Shown here: positions 45,501-55,600 of the stretch, piece by piece | Layout of the letters: each line of letters begins with the position of its first letter | Numbering within the stretch: the stretch's first letter is position 1 | Assembly (NCBI GenBank): GCA_916610825.1 | Contig: OU744448.1 | Coordinates: 21,493,032 to 21,557,031, forward strand | Direction: 5' to 3' | DNA: 64,000 nucleotides | Origin: Haliclystus octoradiatus | Lineage: Eukaryota > Cnidaria > Staurozoa > Stauromedusae > Haliclystidae | The notes under the pieces: model-generated | Told to the model about the DNA's origin: nothing | Databases searched by the model: none | What the model saw: the letters and a program-made list of their open reading frames with translations, nothing else | Program-made: the position numbers and the translations under genes

Positions 45501-47611
45501 CGTAGTCTCATTCTGATACTCGAAAACACAATAGAAACCTCTATTTCAACTCTTCAGTAAATCTCTTCGCGTCTAAGACCTGTCGTTTAAAATGCAAGAT
45601 ATCATCTGCGCATCCACGAAACAATGCAGTCAGGCTTGTCCAGATCTGCAGAATCCAGAGCTTCCAATTAGGGATGAGACGATTGTTCTGAAAATAATCG
45701 ATTTTGCCAATCATCGGCGCTATTTGTAGTAATCGAAAAATAATCGGCATCGGCAAATAATTAATTTTTAATCGTTGAACCGATTATTATTTGACAATGA
45801 AATTTGAAACGAGAGTTCCGAAATAGTCGCTTCTGTTTTGTTTACATCGTTTTGTAATTCAAAACATTTGAATAATTCGTCATGCCATTTGACACCATCT
45901 ATTGTTATAACGTGAAAAAGGTCAACACATTAGCGTTGATGAATAAAACACGTGAGCACGGTTGAATGAATAATTTTATTTACATCGAAAAAGCGGAGGT
46001 CGAGTTAACTTTTTGCGAAAATAATTTTCACATAAAATAAAATTGCTTCATATTTTAGCAAACGTTTTTGTGGGGATTATATCATGATTGTTTTGGTTAG
46101 ATTACTCATCAGACCTGGAAAGATTTTCCAATCAGTTATGGGAATAAAGCCTCTTCGTTGTGTTTATCAGCAACCTTTTAATTTTGTTGAAAACTTACGC
46201 TTAACGCTTACTGATTCACTGCTAATTTCAAAACAAATCATTTACGATGTCAGCGTAACACATTTGTTTAATTTAACTTTGAACTGTGTGATGAAAATAT
46301 CTACGGTCCGCGTGTTATCAGACGGCCAATATTTTGTAATGGTTTGTTTGAGTGAGAAATAATCGAAACTTTCGATTAATCGGCCAATTACTATGACTAA
46401 TCTGCTGAGAACTAATCGGCTTCGAACATCGGTAAATTTGGTAATCGTCTCATCCCTACTTCCAACCCTCCCGACCCATCGGGAGTCTCCCGCTTTCGAA
46501 AGCAAGCTCTCCTGATAATTCACGTGTTTGTTATTTACAAAATAAATTGTATAATAAAGTTTTTTTTGTTATCATATTTCAAGATTATGTCCTAAATAAT
46601 ATAAATTTGTGTAACAAAATATTTTGTACCCTTTTTCTATTCAGTTTTGACATTGAAATTCTGAAATGAAGGCTGGGAATGCCTTACGATAATTCATGAC
46701 GTTCTTCTCCGTTTTTAGCAGCCATGTTGAATGTCCCTGAAGCCCTGGTGACTACTCCATGTGACTAGATTAAATCCCTTAATTGTTGCCAACTTATTCA
46801 ACTAATAAGTGAATTTCTGGGTGACTATTTTTTCTAAAATTCAAAAATTCAAACAGATTGCAGCATTAGCTGTTATTTAGGCATAACTGCTCAAAACATT
46901 TCCCGGGGGGCATGCCCCAGCGGAGGATGCCTTCGGCACCCAAGCCTCCCTATTTCGAGACTCCAAAGGTTGGAAGCTCTGAGAATTGCACATATCAAAT
47001 TATGCAGTCTGGAGTGGGTATGAATCAGATAATCGTCTACAGAAAATATATCGTAAATTCTATAAAATAGTAGACTAAGCCATGATAGTAATTTAATATC
47101 GGGAAGTAAAGTAGATACAAATGCATATTGATGACCAGGTCTTCCCTGCTGACGTAGATAGAAGACATACGTTGTAGACTAATTAGGCCAATTAAGGTTT
47201 TTGTTCGGTTATTTTAGAAATACGGTAGGTCCTGTGTAGGCTATAAATCACACTGTATTTACAGCAACTTTATTGGGAGTGTAGAGTAAAGAAGTTAGTC
47301 TTCATCTCATCATGTTCATAGCTGCGCAGTTGAGTTTAGACTAGATGGGCTAGGGATTCAACAACATTGGAAAGTTTACGTTTGTTAATCCTAACTTAAA
47401 TTGATGGGGAAGCTCATGGTATACATTGAGCTATAAAGCACGTAAGATGCACAACAATTCAATGTAAACTTGACCATAAAAATATAAAAAATCAATGTTT
47501 ACCATAAACTTCCTCTGTTCCCTCTGTCAAAACTTCTCTTGTAAAAGTGCTAATTTGTCCAGTTAGTGAAGACACGTTGTCTTTTACGCTATCAAAATTA
47601 AGCCAAGACAT
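27552..47611 (-). CDS. TRIP11: TRIP11 / GMAP-210, cis-Golgi coiled-coil tether, seventeen exons
   Basis: GMAP-210 tethers vesicles at the cis-Golgi. Exons in transcript order: 47503-47611, 42656-42732, 42155-42265, 41274-41474, 40107-40290, 38587-39354, 37759-37862, 32799-36215, 32283-32404, 31825-31988, 31488-31591, 30993-31092, 30700-30781, 30070-30184, 29507-29632, 28608-28828 and 27552-27642. All phases join: 6096 nt, 2031 residues (human 1979). Exon 1 encodes MSWL then SSLTGQISTFTREVL and TEGTEEV, the curvature-sensing ALPS helix; the start is chosen to match human MSSWL. The middle is almost all coiled coil, including one exon of 1139 codons. RLRNHLLE and DAYTKEALLA match human near the end of the coil. 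GKVDKPLIKNLLIGYFHAP is the GRAB (Arf1-binding) domain near residue 1845, and FSEMFVSFLEHES follows. The first intron is 4.8 kb and repeat-filled. Confidence 0.95.
28150..28345. mobile_element. CTACTGAAAA-word repeat element
   Basis: The word CTACTGAAAA or its complement TTTTCAGTAG recurs about ten times in both orientations within 190 bases. The segment AAGGTGCATTTCAGTAGC is found in reverse complement at 60470-60505, so this is a mobile family. It lies in the last TRIP11 intron. Confidence 0.6.
28854..29030. mobile_element. TA-flanked MITE (Tc1/pogo-like), 177 bp
   Basis: The ends CAGTGAAACCTGT and ACAGGTTTGACTG are inverted repeats with one mismatch and are flanked by TA on both sides (28852-28853 and 29031-29032). 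The inside has repeats of ACAGGTGGCC. The TA duplication fits Tc1/mariner/pogo transposition. On the TRIP11 strand it ends 25 bases before the acceptor of the exon 28608-28828. Confidence 0.75.
29321..29504. repeat. 92 bp tandem duplication next to a TRIP11 splice donor
   Basis: Two units start at about 29321 and 29413. Each contains ATTCAGATTTGCAAACAAGT and ATGCATGGAAATAATTTAG, with a few differences in the rest. The second unit ends at the donor of the exon 29507-29632. Confidence 0.8.
30440..30638. mobile_element. TA-flanked MITE, second copy, 199 bp
   Basis: The ends CAGTGAAACCCGTTTATA and GCAGGTTTGGATG sit between TA dinucleotides at 30438-30439 and 30639-30640. It is related to 28854-29030 but diverged inside. 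It lies in a TRIP11 intron, 62 bases from the donor of the exon 30700-30781. Confidence 0.65.
31406..31480. mobile_element. Short TTCATGAA-family MITE, 75 bp, beside a TRIP11 donor
   Basis: The ends CCCCTGTGAGAAC and TTTTTTCTCAGGGG are inverted repeats of the same type as at 14817-15000. The interior has GCATGAACGTT and GTTCAAGAAC. TA lies on each side. Its right end is 7 bases from the TRIP11 exon 31488-31591, directly after the donor GTAAATA. Confidence 0.65.
32104..32196. mobile_element. TTCATGAA-family MITE in TRIP11 intron
   Basis: CCCCGGCAAAAAATCC at the left and TTTTTTTCACAGGAG at the right resemble the family ends. The interior has four TTCATGAA-like words. It is about 93 bp long and lies between exons 31825-31988 and 32283-32404. 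Confidence 0.55.
36490..36597. repeat. TTCATGAA-family repeat, diverged
   Basis: GTTCATGAACTGTTC, AGGTTCATGAACC and GAACAGTTCCTGGACG occur within 100 bases. The ends are not clear. It lies in the intron before the large TRIP11 exon. Confidence 0.5.
37363..37525. mobile_element. Foldback MITE with CCGACAAAAG ends
   Basis: The left end GGTTCCGACAAAAGG and following GGAATCCTAGA pair with the right-end TCTAGGATTCC and CTTTTGTCGGGCC. The direct repeat GCCAGGCA lies on both sides (37357-37364 and 37525-37532). A relative in inverted orientation is at 41049-41176. It lies in a TRIP11 intron. Confidence 0.6.
38112..38306. mobile_element. Foldback repeat with AGTCAAAA arms
   Basis: The left arm GTCAAAAATGAAACAT with GCTACTTCAAG and the right arm CTTGAAGTAGC with TTGATTTTGAC are inverted copies around a central AGATTAAAT loop. 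The arm sequence recurs at 44883-44965 and more weakly at 45105-45165. Confidence 0.65.
39743..40026. repeat. Tandem duplication, two units of about 140 bp
   Basis: ATCTTTTGCTGG-TAAACC starts at 39743 and again at 39889. Both units run through GGTCAACATGACGCC to GAGTAATCATAATCAA with only a few differences, the main one being an 8-9 base deletion in the second. A third, diverged copy is at 18028-18125. It lies in a TRIP11 intron. Confidence 0.85.
41049..41176. mobile_element. Foldback MITE with CAGGGTCCGAC ends, 128 bp
   Basis: The ends CAGGGTCCGAC and GTCGGACCCTG are perfect 11 bp inverted repeats. Inside, GGCTAGAGCAAATTC matches the reverse complement of GAATTTGCTCTAGCC in 37363-37525. It lies 98 bases past the end of the TRIP11 exon 41274-41474. 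Confidence 0.7.
42859..43173. mobile_element. Long palindrome (foldback element), about 315 bp
   Basis: Arms of about 150 bp are near-perfect inverted copies meeting near 43013. The left arm has GACTGAATCAGGGGGAGTGG and TCTATTGTTCA-CAGCCAATC. The right arm has their complements, CCACTCCCCCTGATTCAGTC and GATTGGCTGGTGAACAATAGA. The ends contain TGCGCGCA and GCGCGCA. TTGAGTAG lies on both sides (42851-42858 and 43174-43181), a possible 8 bp target duplication. ORFs in both directions across it mirror each other and are not genes. It is in the first TRIP11 intron. Confidence 0.8.
43300..43425. repeat. Repeat related to 20440-20575
   Basis: CTTTTCTTTGTATAGTCCGTCTGCGCATTAGCGC-like sequence (read with gaps) matches 20468-20500, followed by a shared TTGATTG or GTGATTGGC and an AATAAAATG stretch. 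It is a diverged dispersed repeat in the first TRIP11 intron. Confidence 0.45.
44375..44602 (+). repeat. Left arm of an inverted repeat pair in TRIP11 intron 1
   Basis: It matches the reverse complement of 45455-45640, with landmarks GAGGTTTCTATTGTGTTT, CAGAATGAGACTA and CTGACTGCATT. Identity is about 80 percent by eye. The arms are about 0.85 kb apart. Confidence 0.6.
44883..44965 (+). repeat. Single-arm copy of the AGTCAAAA foldback family
   Basis: GAGAGTCAAAAATGAAACAT and GCTACTTCAAGATTCACATC match the left arm at 38112-38306. Confidence 0.55.
45455..45640 (-). repeat. Right arm of the inverted repeat pair in TRIP11 intron 1
   Basis: Reverse-complement partner of 44375-44602. A hAT-type MITE begins 28 bases beyond it. 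The small minus-strand ORF here is not conserved in the other arm and is not called. Confidence 0.6.
45669..46458. mobile_element. hAT-type MITE, 790 bp
   Basis: Perfect 16 bp terminal inverted repeats TAGGGATGAGACGATT. Flanks CTTCCAAT (45661-45668) and CTTCCAAC (46459-46466) give an 8 bp duplication with one mismatch. The subterminal parts are rich in AATCG words in both directions. No transposase is encoded. It shares the TAGGGATG start with the element at 19261-20105 but differs inside. Confidence 0.88.
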
Positions 47612-49499
47612 ATCAAGTATTACTAAATTATTTCCAAATAATGTATGACATTGTCGTACAAATGAAAATATGATTAAACTTAGTGCTGTATTCAATGATT
47701 CTATGTGGCAGTTTCCCCGCCATCTTGAATGCGATTGTGTTTATGATGTGGCAAGGTGCAGCGCATGCTGGGATGTATGTTCTGTCATGGCAAAGTAAAG
47801 TGCCGCAGCCCGCAAGTACATATAATAATGAATATGTAGACTATGTGTATCTATTGATTGTAAGAGTATTGTATAATACTGTATTGTATTTATACCAGCA
47901 TTCATTTATCTTACTGTCTCTTGCATGCTCCTGCATTGCTTGCTCAAAGGGGAAATAGGTGAAGTCTATAATACTCTATACTAAATTTGATCATTGATTG
48001 AAATATTTCAAATGTTTTCGTAATTAATTGACTGGCCGTAAGCCTTAATGTCTTACCCGCGTTGATGGGCTTATTTTGGCTGAATAAACTACCTTCGATG
48101 TTATTTAAAAATGCAACAAATAAAATATGGAAAATTTTCTAATTCAGCCTTTGCCACCGATCGATAAATATTAACATACAATCAAATAGAAACGATGCTG
48201 GGAGCACATTTTCTTTCAATAAGCAAATCAAAGGAACAATTGAAAAAATTGAACGAGTAACATGTAAAATTATCTACCGAATGATATGCTTTTTGATTTG
48301 TTTGCCTTAGAATGACTGAGAAAATCGCTAAAAACAGCAAACACATCAACACAAAGACATTCGCATTTATAGGCTAAATAACGTATATAGTGACGCTGAT
48401 ACATGAACTATCAATTCGAATCGGGAACTGGAAGTATCCGGATCGCCCAGTGCCTATTTGAATGCCGACAAGTCTTCGATGCCCATCAGTAATGTCCTTA
48501 GAACGTATAAACAGCTGCTAATAGTGTTTCAAAATTAAGGAGGCATAAAATCATTGAATTGAATCGGCTTTCATACTGGGTTAAGAACACATGCAGTACA
48601 GACTACATGAGAGAATATCCAATTAATTATAGGGGGGAAATGAAGTCGAAGATTTCAAGTCATTGGCTTTTAATCAATCCAATGATGTCGATATTTTATG
48701 GAAGGAGGTGTGCCATTTTCAGAAATCTAGGAGGACGGTGAAATTTCCCATGATTTGAGACCCTATCATTTCATGATTTTTAAGTGACGACGGAAAGTTC
48801 AACAATTTCGAAAATCTTCTAAATTGATACCGTAAAATTTACAAAAATTTTGGAAAAGGAACCTCTTTTAAATGACACGTTCCCGTATAGCCGATGTACG
48901 GACTTGCCCCCGGGTGCTACATTGTCAATGCCTAGGCAATGACCGTTACTGAGAGAGTGGGGGCCAAACAGGGTAAATGATCAGGGCCAAGGGTATTTAT
49001 CACTGTTAAGTAGGGTCCAAAAGATTTCCTGCTCCAGTTTTGATCGTGAGTTCGAGGTTGGGTTACCAAGAAAACGAAACATGATTTTCGAGCGGAAAAG
49101 AATTCGAGCCAAGTTGGATGGGTGTAACAATATGCCATATCATGGGCATCATATACACAGAATGACTGGCCATTCATTGTTATAGGCCATTATATAACTG
49201 GCAGTGAGAAATTGATAATATTTCAGCAAGTGATACCGAAATTTCATGATTGATTATTTGATGACACTCTACGAAATGACATAATGAAAATTAATTTCCG
49301 AGTCCATCGACAGCTTGTTCAATCGTGTTCATGAAAACATCGTTTTTTATATGGCATTAATAACTTCCTTTGTATCAATTGAATGCAGGCTAAATTCCCT
49401 GAGTATAGCGTTCTATAGAAGAACACACGTCACAAGTTATAAATATACCCCCGCTTGAATGTGAATGAGTTCTCTTATAGCGTTTATTAAAAAATTAAT
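47612..49499. other. Upstream flank of TRIP11
   Basis: No gene was recognised. It should contain the TRIP11 promoter. Short ORFs here have no recognisable similarity. Confidence 0.4.
47717..47727. promoter_or_regulatory. YY1-like motif upstream of TRIP11
   Basis: CCGCCATCTTG is the reverse of the CAAGATGGCGG core bound by YY1, often found near starts of housekeeping genes. It lies 106 bases before the TRIP11 start codon. This is sequence similarity only; binding is inferred. Confidence 0.4.
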
Positions 49500-49830
49500 A
49501 ATGTAGACGGTGTCGCCCTACCGAAGGCACCCGTACCACTCCTCTATTTTTAGATTAGTGGCTTGTTTCGCTGAGAGCAATTATTTTAAACGCTCTTTGT
49601 TGATCTCAGCCGCGACACTGTAGATCAATTTCAACAGATTTCATGGCAGATAAGTCTTGATTGTCAATGCGCAACGATGCGCCGCAGCTACTCACAATGC
49701 AATTCCCTCTGGACCATTCCATCCGCCATCCTCAGATGGTACTCATTTGATGTTTCAGATAAAGTCAAGGCTGAGTTGACCTTAGGGGGATTTGAAACAC
49801 AGTCGGTCAGATATGATCCGATCTGAAGTT
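49500..49830 (-). mobile_element. tRNA-derived SINE, second copy, 5'-truncated
   Basis: It matches 1321-1640 at high identity, including GTCGCCCTACCGAAGGCACC and AGTCAAGGCTGAGTTGACC. Similarity stops inside the tRNA-like head, so the pol III promoter is mostly lost. It lies between TRIP11 and the bHLH gene. Confidence 0.85.
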
Positions 49831-51957
49831 CTGTTTATATATCTGTTTATTCCGTTTCTGTGTTCTGTTTAGCTTTTATAGCGAGCTATATATTCATAGA
49901 AATCCAATTTGTATAATAAAGCTCAAATTCCTTACTCAAATCGTAATTCAAAAACTATCTCTCAATCGTTTAAAACTTTAAACATTCGATCTACACTGCT
50001 TCATTGTCTGTGCCTGTCTCCTGGCATATTCTGACCCAAAGTGGGGAAACAGGATTAAATACCTCGCTAGAAGGGGGTCATCATGATCCAACCTTGGAGG
50101 ACTAGAGATAAGGTGCAGCCTACCTAGTCAGACAAAATATTTTAAATTGAAGGCATTCAAAAATAATTCAAAGATAGTAAAACTACATCTTGATTGACAA
50201 TATTCTAACCAGATCACAAGGCTATTTGTAAATACACAAAGATCAAGTAGTTTTCATGACAGCACAACTGCACCAACGATGTTAATATCTTTTACGGCAT
50301 TTCCTTCTCTTTATATGCTAAAATGCAGGTCCCACGTGTGCTTATATAATAGACAGAATGAAATGTCTTTGGCACACCCCCTCATTTATCCCATCCTAAA
50401 TATCATACAAACGTTTTAAGGCTGGTCAGCTTAAAAATCAGCTTAAATTAGACCAATTCAAGAACAACATTAGACTGAAATTTTATGAAATATATGTCTC
50501 TAGAAATATGCAAACTTTCTCAATTAAACTTTTATACTTTCCATATTGTGTTGTTGTTCACCATCGTAATATAATGTTCTTTTTAATTCATTGGTAACCT
50601 CGATATCCTCGTAAGAAAATGACTGGTATAGGCGCATCACTATAACCAGAAGGTTGTAGCATTAATTGAAACACTTTATATACACTATGCCATTATATAC
50701 GTACATATACAGTATAAATCATGCATGCATGAGATGTTTGCTAAGAGCACATCACTTCATCTATATACAACGGCATTAAGGATGGAGATTTGTTAAATTC
50801 CGGCAACACAAGCTCTCAATAATGTACTGACTGGTTCAAATTGCAAATATGTATTTTTGAGTTAGACCTTCTAATTTAATACTTGTCAATAGAGCATAAA
50901 CATCACATTTTTTATTTCGATTTTATGACAAAACCAATAAAAACTATTCATTACTCTATTGTATACATGCAGTGCAGTTTATATTAAAAAGAACAATAGA
51001 AAAGCAACTTTTAAAATACTATCAATTAAATCAAGATTTCTCTAGCCGACAAAGATCAATTTAGACAATCTGCTTCAGTATTAAATCTTCTCAGAAAATT
51101 GCAGCAGCAACAACAACAACATGTAAACATATCAAAAGTATATTGCATGATATACAGTATAGCAAGCAAGTAATACATTCATTATTGGGTCAACTTTGAT
51201 TGATAGGTCATCAATAATAATTGTGATGTACAGTCAGTTGGCTTGTCATTGTAATTTGATTGACAACGCGTTCCATGAATATTTTAAGCAGTCGAATGTC
51301 AAAGAACGGTGAAAAATTGTGTTTAAAGACAAGCAATAGCCATCTTAAACATTACTATCAAAAGTTACCGCATTGTTGAATGATCATGAGATTATCGATC
51401 AAATGTATCCAGCTCTAAACCTGTCAAAGATTTGCAAATAGTCAAGAGAGTGAAGAACACAAAACGTTACAAGCAGTTTGTACCAAACAATAATGATTGA
51501 AACGTAATCAGATTAAAGTATTACGACTATTCGCCAGATGATGATCGAGTGAGTTTATAAATTTGATCAGTCATGAAACAACCTACTGAATAAACACATA
51601 TCTACATCACATCAAAACAAAAACAAACTTTGATTATCTTACAAATACATCTGGGAATATATTAAATATTTGCCAGTTTGGGAAATCTCTATACAAGTCA
51701 ATTGAAAGTATAAACAAGACTGCAGAAGCAATAAACAACAGAGGTTGGTATACTGACCACGTCATATTATTAATACAGTTTGATGCAGACGTAAAATATT
51801 GGAAGCAAGAAAATAACACGTCAATCTTCAAGTTAATGAAAGTTGTATCCAAAAATATCATCACTGAATCGCAAGGATATCAATTCCAGAAGGAAAAAAA
51901 CTAGGAGAAGTAAATTTCAATTGTTTTTTCTTAATAAGTGAGGACGTATATCTAACG
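49831..51957. other. Upstream flank of the bHLH gene
   Basis: AT-rich with no gene or strong repeat seen. It is a likely place for the promoter and control elements of a developmental factor, but no specific site is claimed. Confidence 0.35.
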
Positions 51958-52638
51958 ATGAAAGTATCAACGATCGGGCAGAAATTCGTAAGTCAAATTG
52001 ACGATGATAGTAATATAATAAACGAAAGAGGATTAGAAATGATCAAAAGAGAACGTTCATCACCAGAAATTATCAGATTGTCATGTGATAATATAGAAAA
52101 TTATCGTTCTCATCAAAGAATAGTACTAACAAACCATCCAATTTCACTCCAAAATAATAGTCGAATATTAAATAAAAAATTATGCATGGAACGTTATGAA
52201 CCGTACACTAATGTAAGATTAGATTACAATTATAATAACGATGTAAAAAATAATTATAATGACTTAGATTGTATGAGATTAACAGATATAAGATCAATAT
52301 TACCAACATATGAAGATAGCAAACTAAGAAACCAGGCAAATGCAAGAGAGAGAAGTAGAACGCATAATGTCAACGATGGGTTTAATTTATTAAGAAGTTT
52401 AATACCTACAGAGCCTACAAACCGTAAATTATCTAAAATAGAAATATTACGTTTAGCTACAAGTTACATTAGACATTTGAGTTCTTTATTAATGAATGAC
52501 GCCCAGGCAAGGAATGATATGAGAACTTATGGCAATACACATGTAATGTACGATTTTAGATCGTGTACATATGGAAGCGATCAAATATGTACATTTTGTA
52601 TAACATTTATGAGGAATTTGAGGAAACAAACACGTTAA
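51958..52638 (+). CDS. bHLH transcription factor of the Scleraxis/Paraxis (TCF15) family, single exon
   Basis: This is a nuclear DNA-binding factor. In vertebrates the family directs tendon (Scleraxis) and somite/mesoderm (Paraxis) development as dimers with E proteins on E-boxes. The 226-residue protein has a poorly conserved, Asn-rich N-terminus. The basic region [13 protein letters not shown] is at about 124-136, and helix-loop-helix at 137-179 contains [20 protein letters not shown], close to vertebrate LIPTEPADRKLSKIETL. Near the C-terminus [15 protein letters not shown] matches the family-specific ICTFCLSNQRK tail, which separates it from Twist, Hand and TAL relatives. The coding part has no intron, whereas vertebrate SCX and TCF15 have one after the bHLH. 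It cannot be assigned to one of the two vertebrate paralogs. It faces away from TRIP11. Confidence 0.9.
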   Translation: MKVSTIGQKFVSQIDDDSNIINERGLEMIKRERSSPEIIRLSCDNIENYRSHQRIVLTNHPISLQNNSRILNKKLCMERYEPYTNVRLDYNYNNDVKNNYNDLDCMRLTDIRSILPTYEDSKLRNQANARERSRTHNVNDGFNLLRSLIPTEPTNRKLSKIEILRLATSYIRHLSSLLMNDAQARNDMRTYGNTHVMYDFRSCTYGSDQICTFCITFMRNLRKQTR

Positions 52639-55600
52639 TTTTTACCAAATAGATATATGTATATATATATGTCAACATATAAAATTATACTACTGAGATA
52701 AATTAATATATTATTCTTATTAGAAATAACGCCTCAATACATTGTGTGTATAAAAGTTTAGCTCATATAAAGTTGTGTTTTGTAAATATTATCAATTTGT
52801 TTTTGTTGAGTTATTAAATAATTTCAAAGTTCATGAATTGATTGTTATTTCTTACTCAAACATAAACATATGACTTTTTACTTTCTGTTAATCGGAATTA
52901 AGAACATTCAATCGCAGATTCTGAAAAAATTCTGAAAAATTCTGAAAAAATTCTGAAAATCATTTTTGAAGAATTTCTATTTTCGAGTATTTAGAATATC
53001 TTATTTTCAATTAAAACTTAATATTACAATACTTAATGTATACAAAGTACAGCATGTGCAATAGATCACTGTATCACATTAAAAAGCGAAAATATCCTTT
53101 CATTTTGTCTAGCTTTTGGTAAGTTAATTATATATCGCCAGCGCGTCTCAAACTTCCTTTTTATAATTTTAGAGATTTTGATCAAGCTCCTCGGCTTTAA
53201 CCTTTTTTATGTTTGCTACTACAGCTATGGCTGCACTCTATAATATCAAAAATGGCTCAGTTCTACATATCAAAATGAAACACATTTCTCTGTTCACGTA
53301 GATACTCTATGTAAGGTTGATTTTGATAAATTTATAGGTTAAGATTTCACGAATGGGCACAATAGAATTTGCAACAATTATATATGGCAGCCAGACAAAA
53401 AGTGACATTAATGTACTAAATGAGCAAAACTTATTTCAGGGCGTGGCTTCACATATCACGACCTAGAAATCACCGCACAGAAAGATAATAGTCTGAATAC
53501 AGTTACAGAATACAATGAATGTAAGCATAACCGAACATAAACGTTAAGTACCCGATGCATTGAAATTCAATACTGTATAATTGCCTTTATAATTGTGTCG
53601 CATCGTATTTGAACAAACCAAATTTTGAAAACGCTCATCAGTACTTTGGAATCATTAGATACATATAATAGTAGTGAAGATGTGTTTGACGGTAATTACT
53701 ACTCAATCGTCATGCAGAATTCAGACATGATAAACAATTGTATAGGGTGCGAAAAATATATAGCCTTAGATAAACTTGAATTATTCTAGAAATTATGGCT
53801 ACGCTCATTTTTCAAGATATTCATTTATAAGATACGATATCATTTAACGAATATCAGATATACGCTCTCAAGAAAAATGTTGAAAATTTTAGGAACATTT
53901 CATGCTAACATTTGAGGCTCGACTCAATTTTAAATGTTCTTATAAAGGCCCTATAAAAAGAGCTAAGTTTCCTTCACATATTAATTCGAAGCTGATATTT
54001 AGCGAACTAAAACACACACATTCACAGTCGATTTTAAATTGAATGAGTTAATATTTACTAATCTTAAATTGATTTGTAAAAAGATTTAACAAATATTGAT
54101 TTGCTATCAATTTGGAAGCGTTACATGTGGAGAGGAAATATTTTGGTTTTAATCCTCTTATGTGGGACAAATGAACACCAAACCATTGTTAACATAGCTT
54201 GTTGTATGTAATTCAAACTAGATGGAAGAACTATTAAATACGTTTGGCATGACATTAAAACAAGTACAGGATGTCTAATCCTCAACAAACCAATTAACTG
54301 TTCAATGAATTAAAATAATATTGAACTAACGGAGTTCATAGTGATACTCAAGTAAATTGCATCCTAATCGGAACTAGATTATAAATATAATTGATATCTG
54401 AACGGTCTCCTCGGCCTAGATTTCATTGTCTTAAATGTGTAAACAGTGTTTATTATCGTTACCGTATATTTGTTTAAATCTATGTTTAGATCTAATATTC
54501 TATTTTGATAACTAACGAACTTGCAAAAGGATGATTCCAAATTTTCACCAAGAAAAGTAAGCAAAACAATTGATAATGTTTGAGCCAACAACGTGCCATA
54601 GTTAATCTTTTGTTTCTGGCTGCATCTGCTTATTTAAAAAACACAGAAAGTTCACATATATAAAAGTGTAGGATCTGTAAATTTAAGACATTCAGACTTT
54701 ATCAGATTTCCTAGCAACTTTAGCACGGAATAAGACTCTCACTTACACCCATTACAATTTTAGAAGAATTTACAAAGTACATTTTGATGGAATATAGATT
54801 GTCGTGAAGATAAATGTATTTAAATGAAATCTATCTGATTCACTTGCAATCTTTTTGATAAATATCGAGATCCTAACGCATTAGCTCTAAGGATAAAAAG
54901 ATACAATAGTCTACTATAATGTATGTATGTATCTACTAATGTATATGCTTTTTCTATCGCTTGGTGACCTCAAATGGTCAACAAAACACAACCATGCACG
55001 CTACGAAGCCATGGTAGTATATATATAGATGCAGTTTCAGTGTTCTCTGTCTGAAATTGATTACATGACAAACGAAAACAACAATCACAAGTGATCGGAT
55101 ATCATTTCCATCTGCAGCCTTAAATTGAAGTAGCTGGTCCTTTTCTCATTTTATTAGTATTTTAAATATCTATGACCACTCCCATCAATATATCCTAAAG
55201 TACTGTTCTGCAATGACGAAAACAAATGCAAGATAATAATCAAAATCAACAATTTTACATCGACACATTTTCAAACAATCCCATTGTTACAATTAGAGAG
55301 AATGATTATTGGGGATAGCGGTTTTCATTCGTTGTCCTCTTATATCAACACTTTTCATGAGTATTTTGTGTTCATTTTCAAGTCATTGAAATCATCATTA
55401 CTTATTCGTTAAAACCGCGTTTTGCCATGGTACTTAAAAACCGCAAGGTCGTTGGTGTATGTAAATATACAACAAATATAAATCTTTTGAGGGCCTGTTT
55501 TTAGCTTATCACTTTAACTGAAACGCCTCGATAAGACCTAACCACTTGCAGAAGACAGTCTTCATTTAGGTTACTACGCAACGTTTAGACAGCCTTTAGG

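Noticed and set aside
45541-45756. Minus-strand ORF considered as a TRIP11 exon
   Set aside because: It lies in an inverted repeat arm and a hAT MITE, and TRIP11 exons 47503-47611 and 42656-42732 already join in phase without it.
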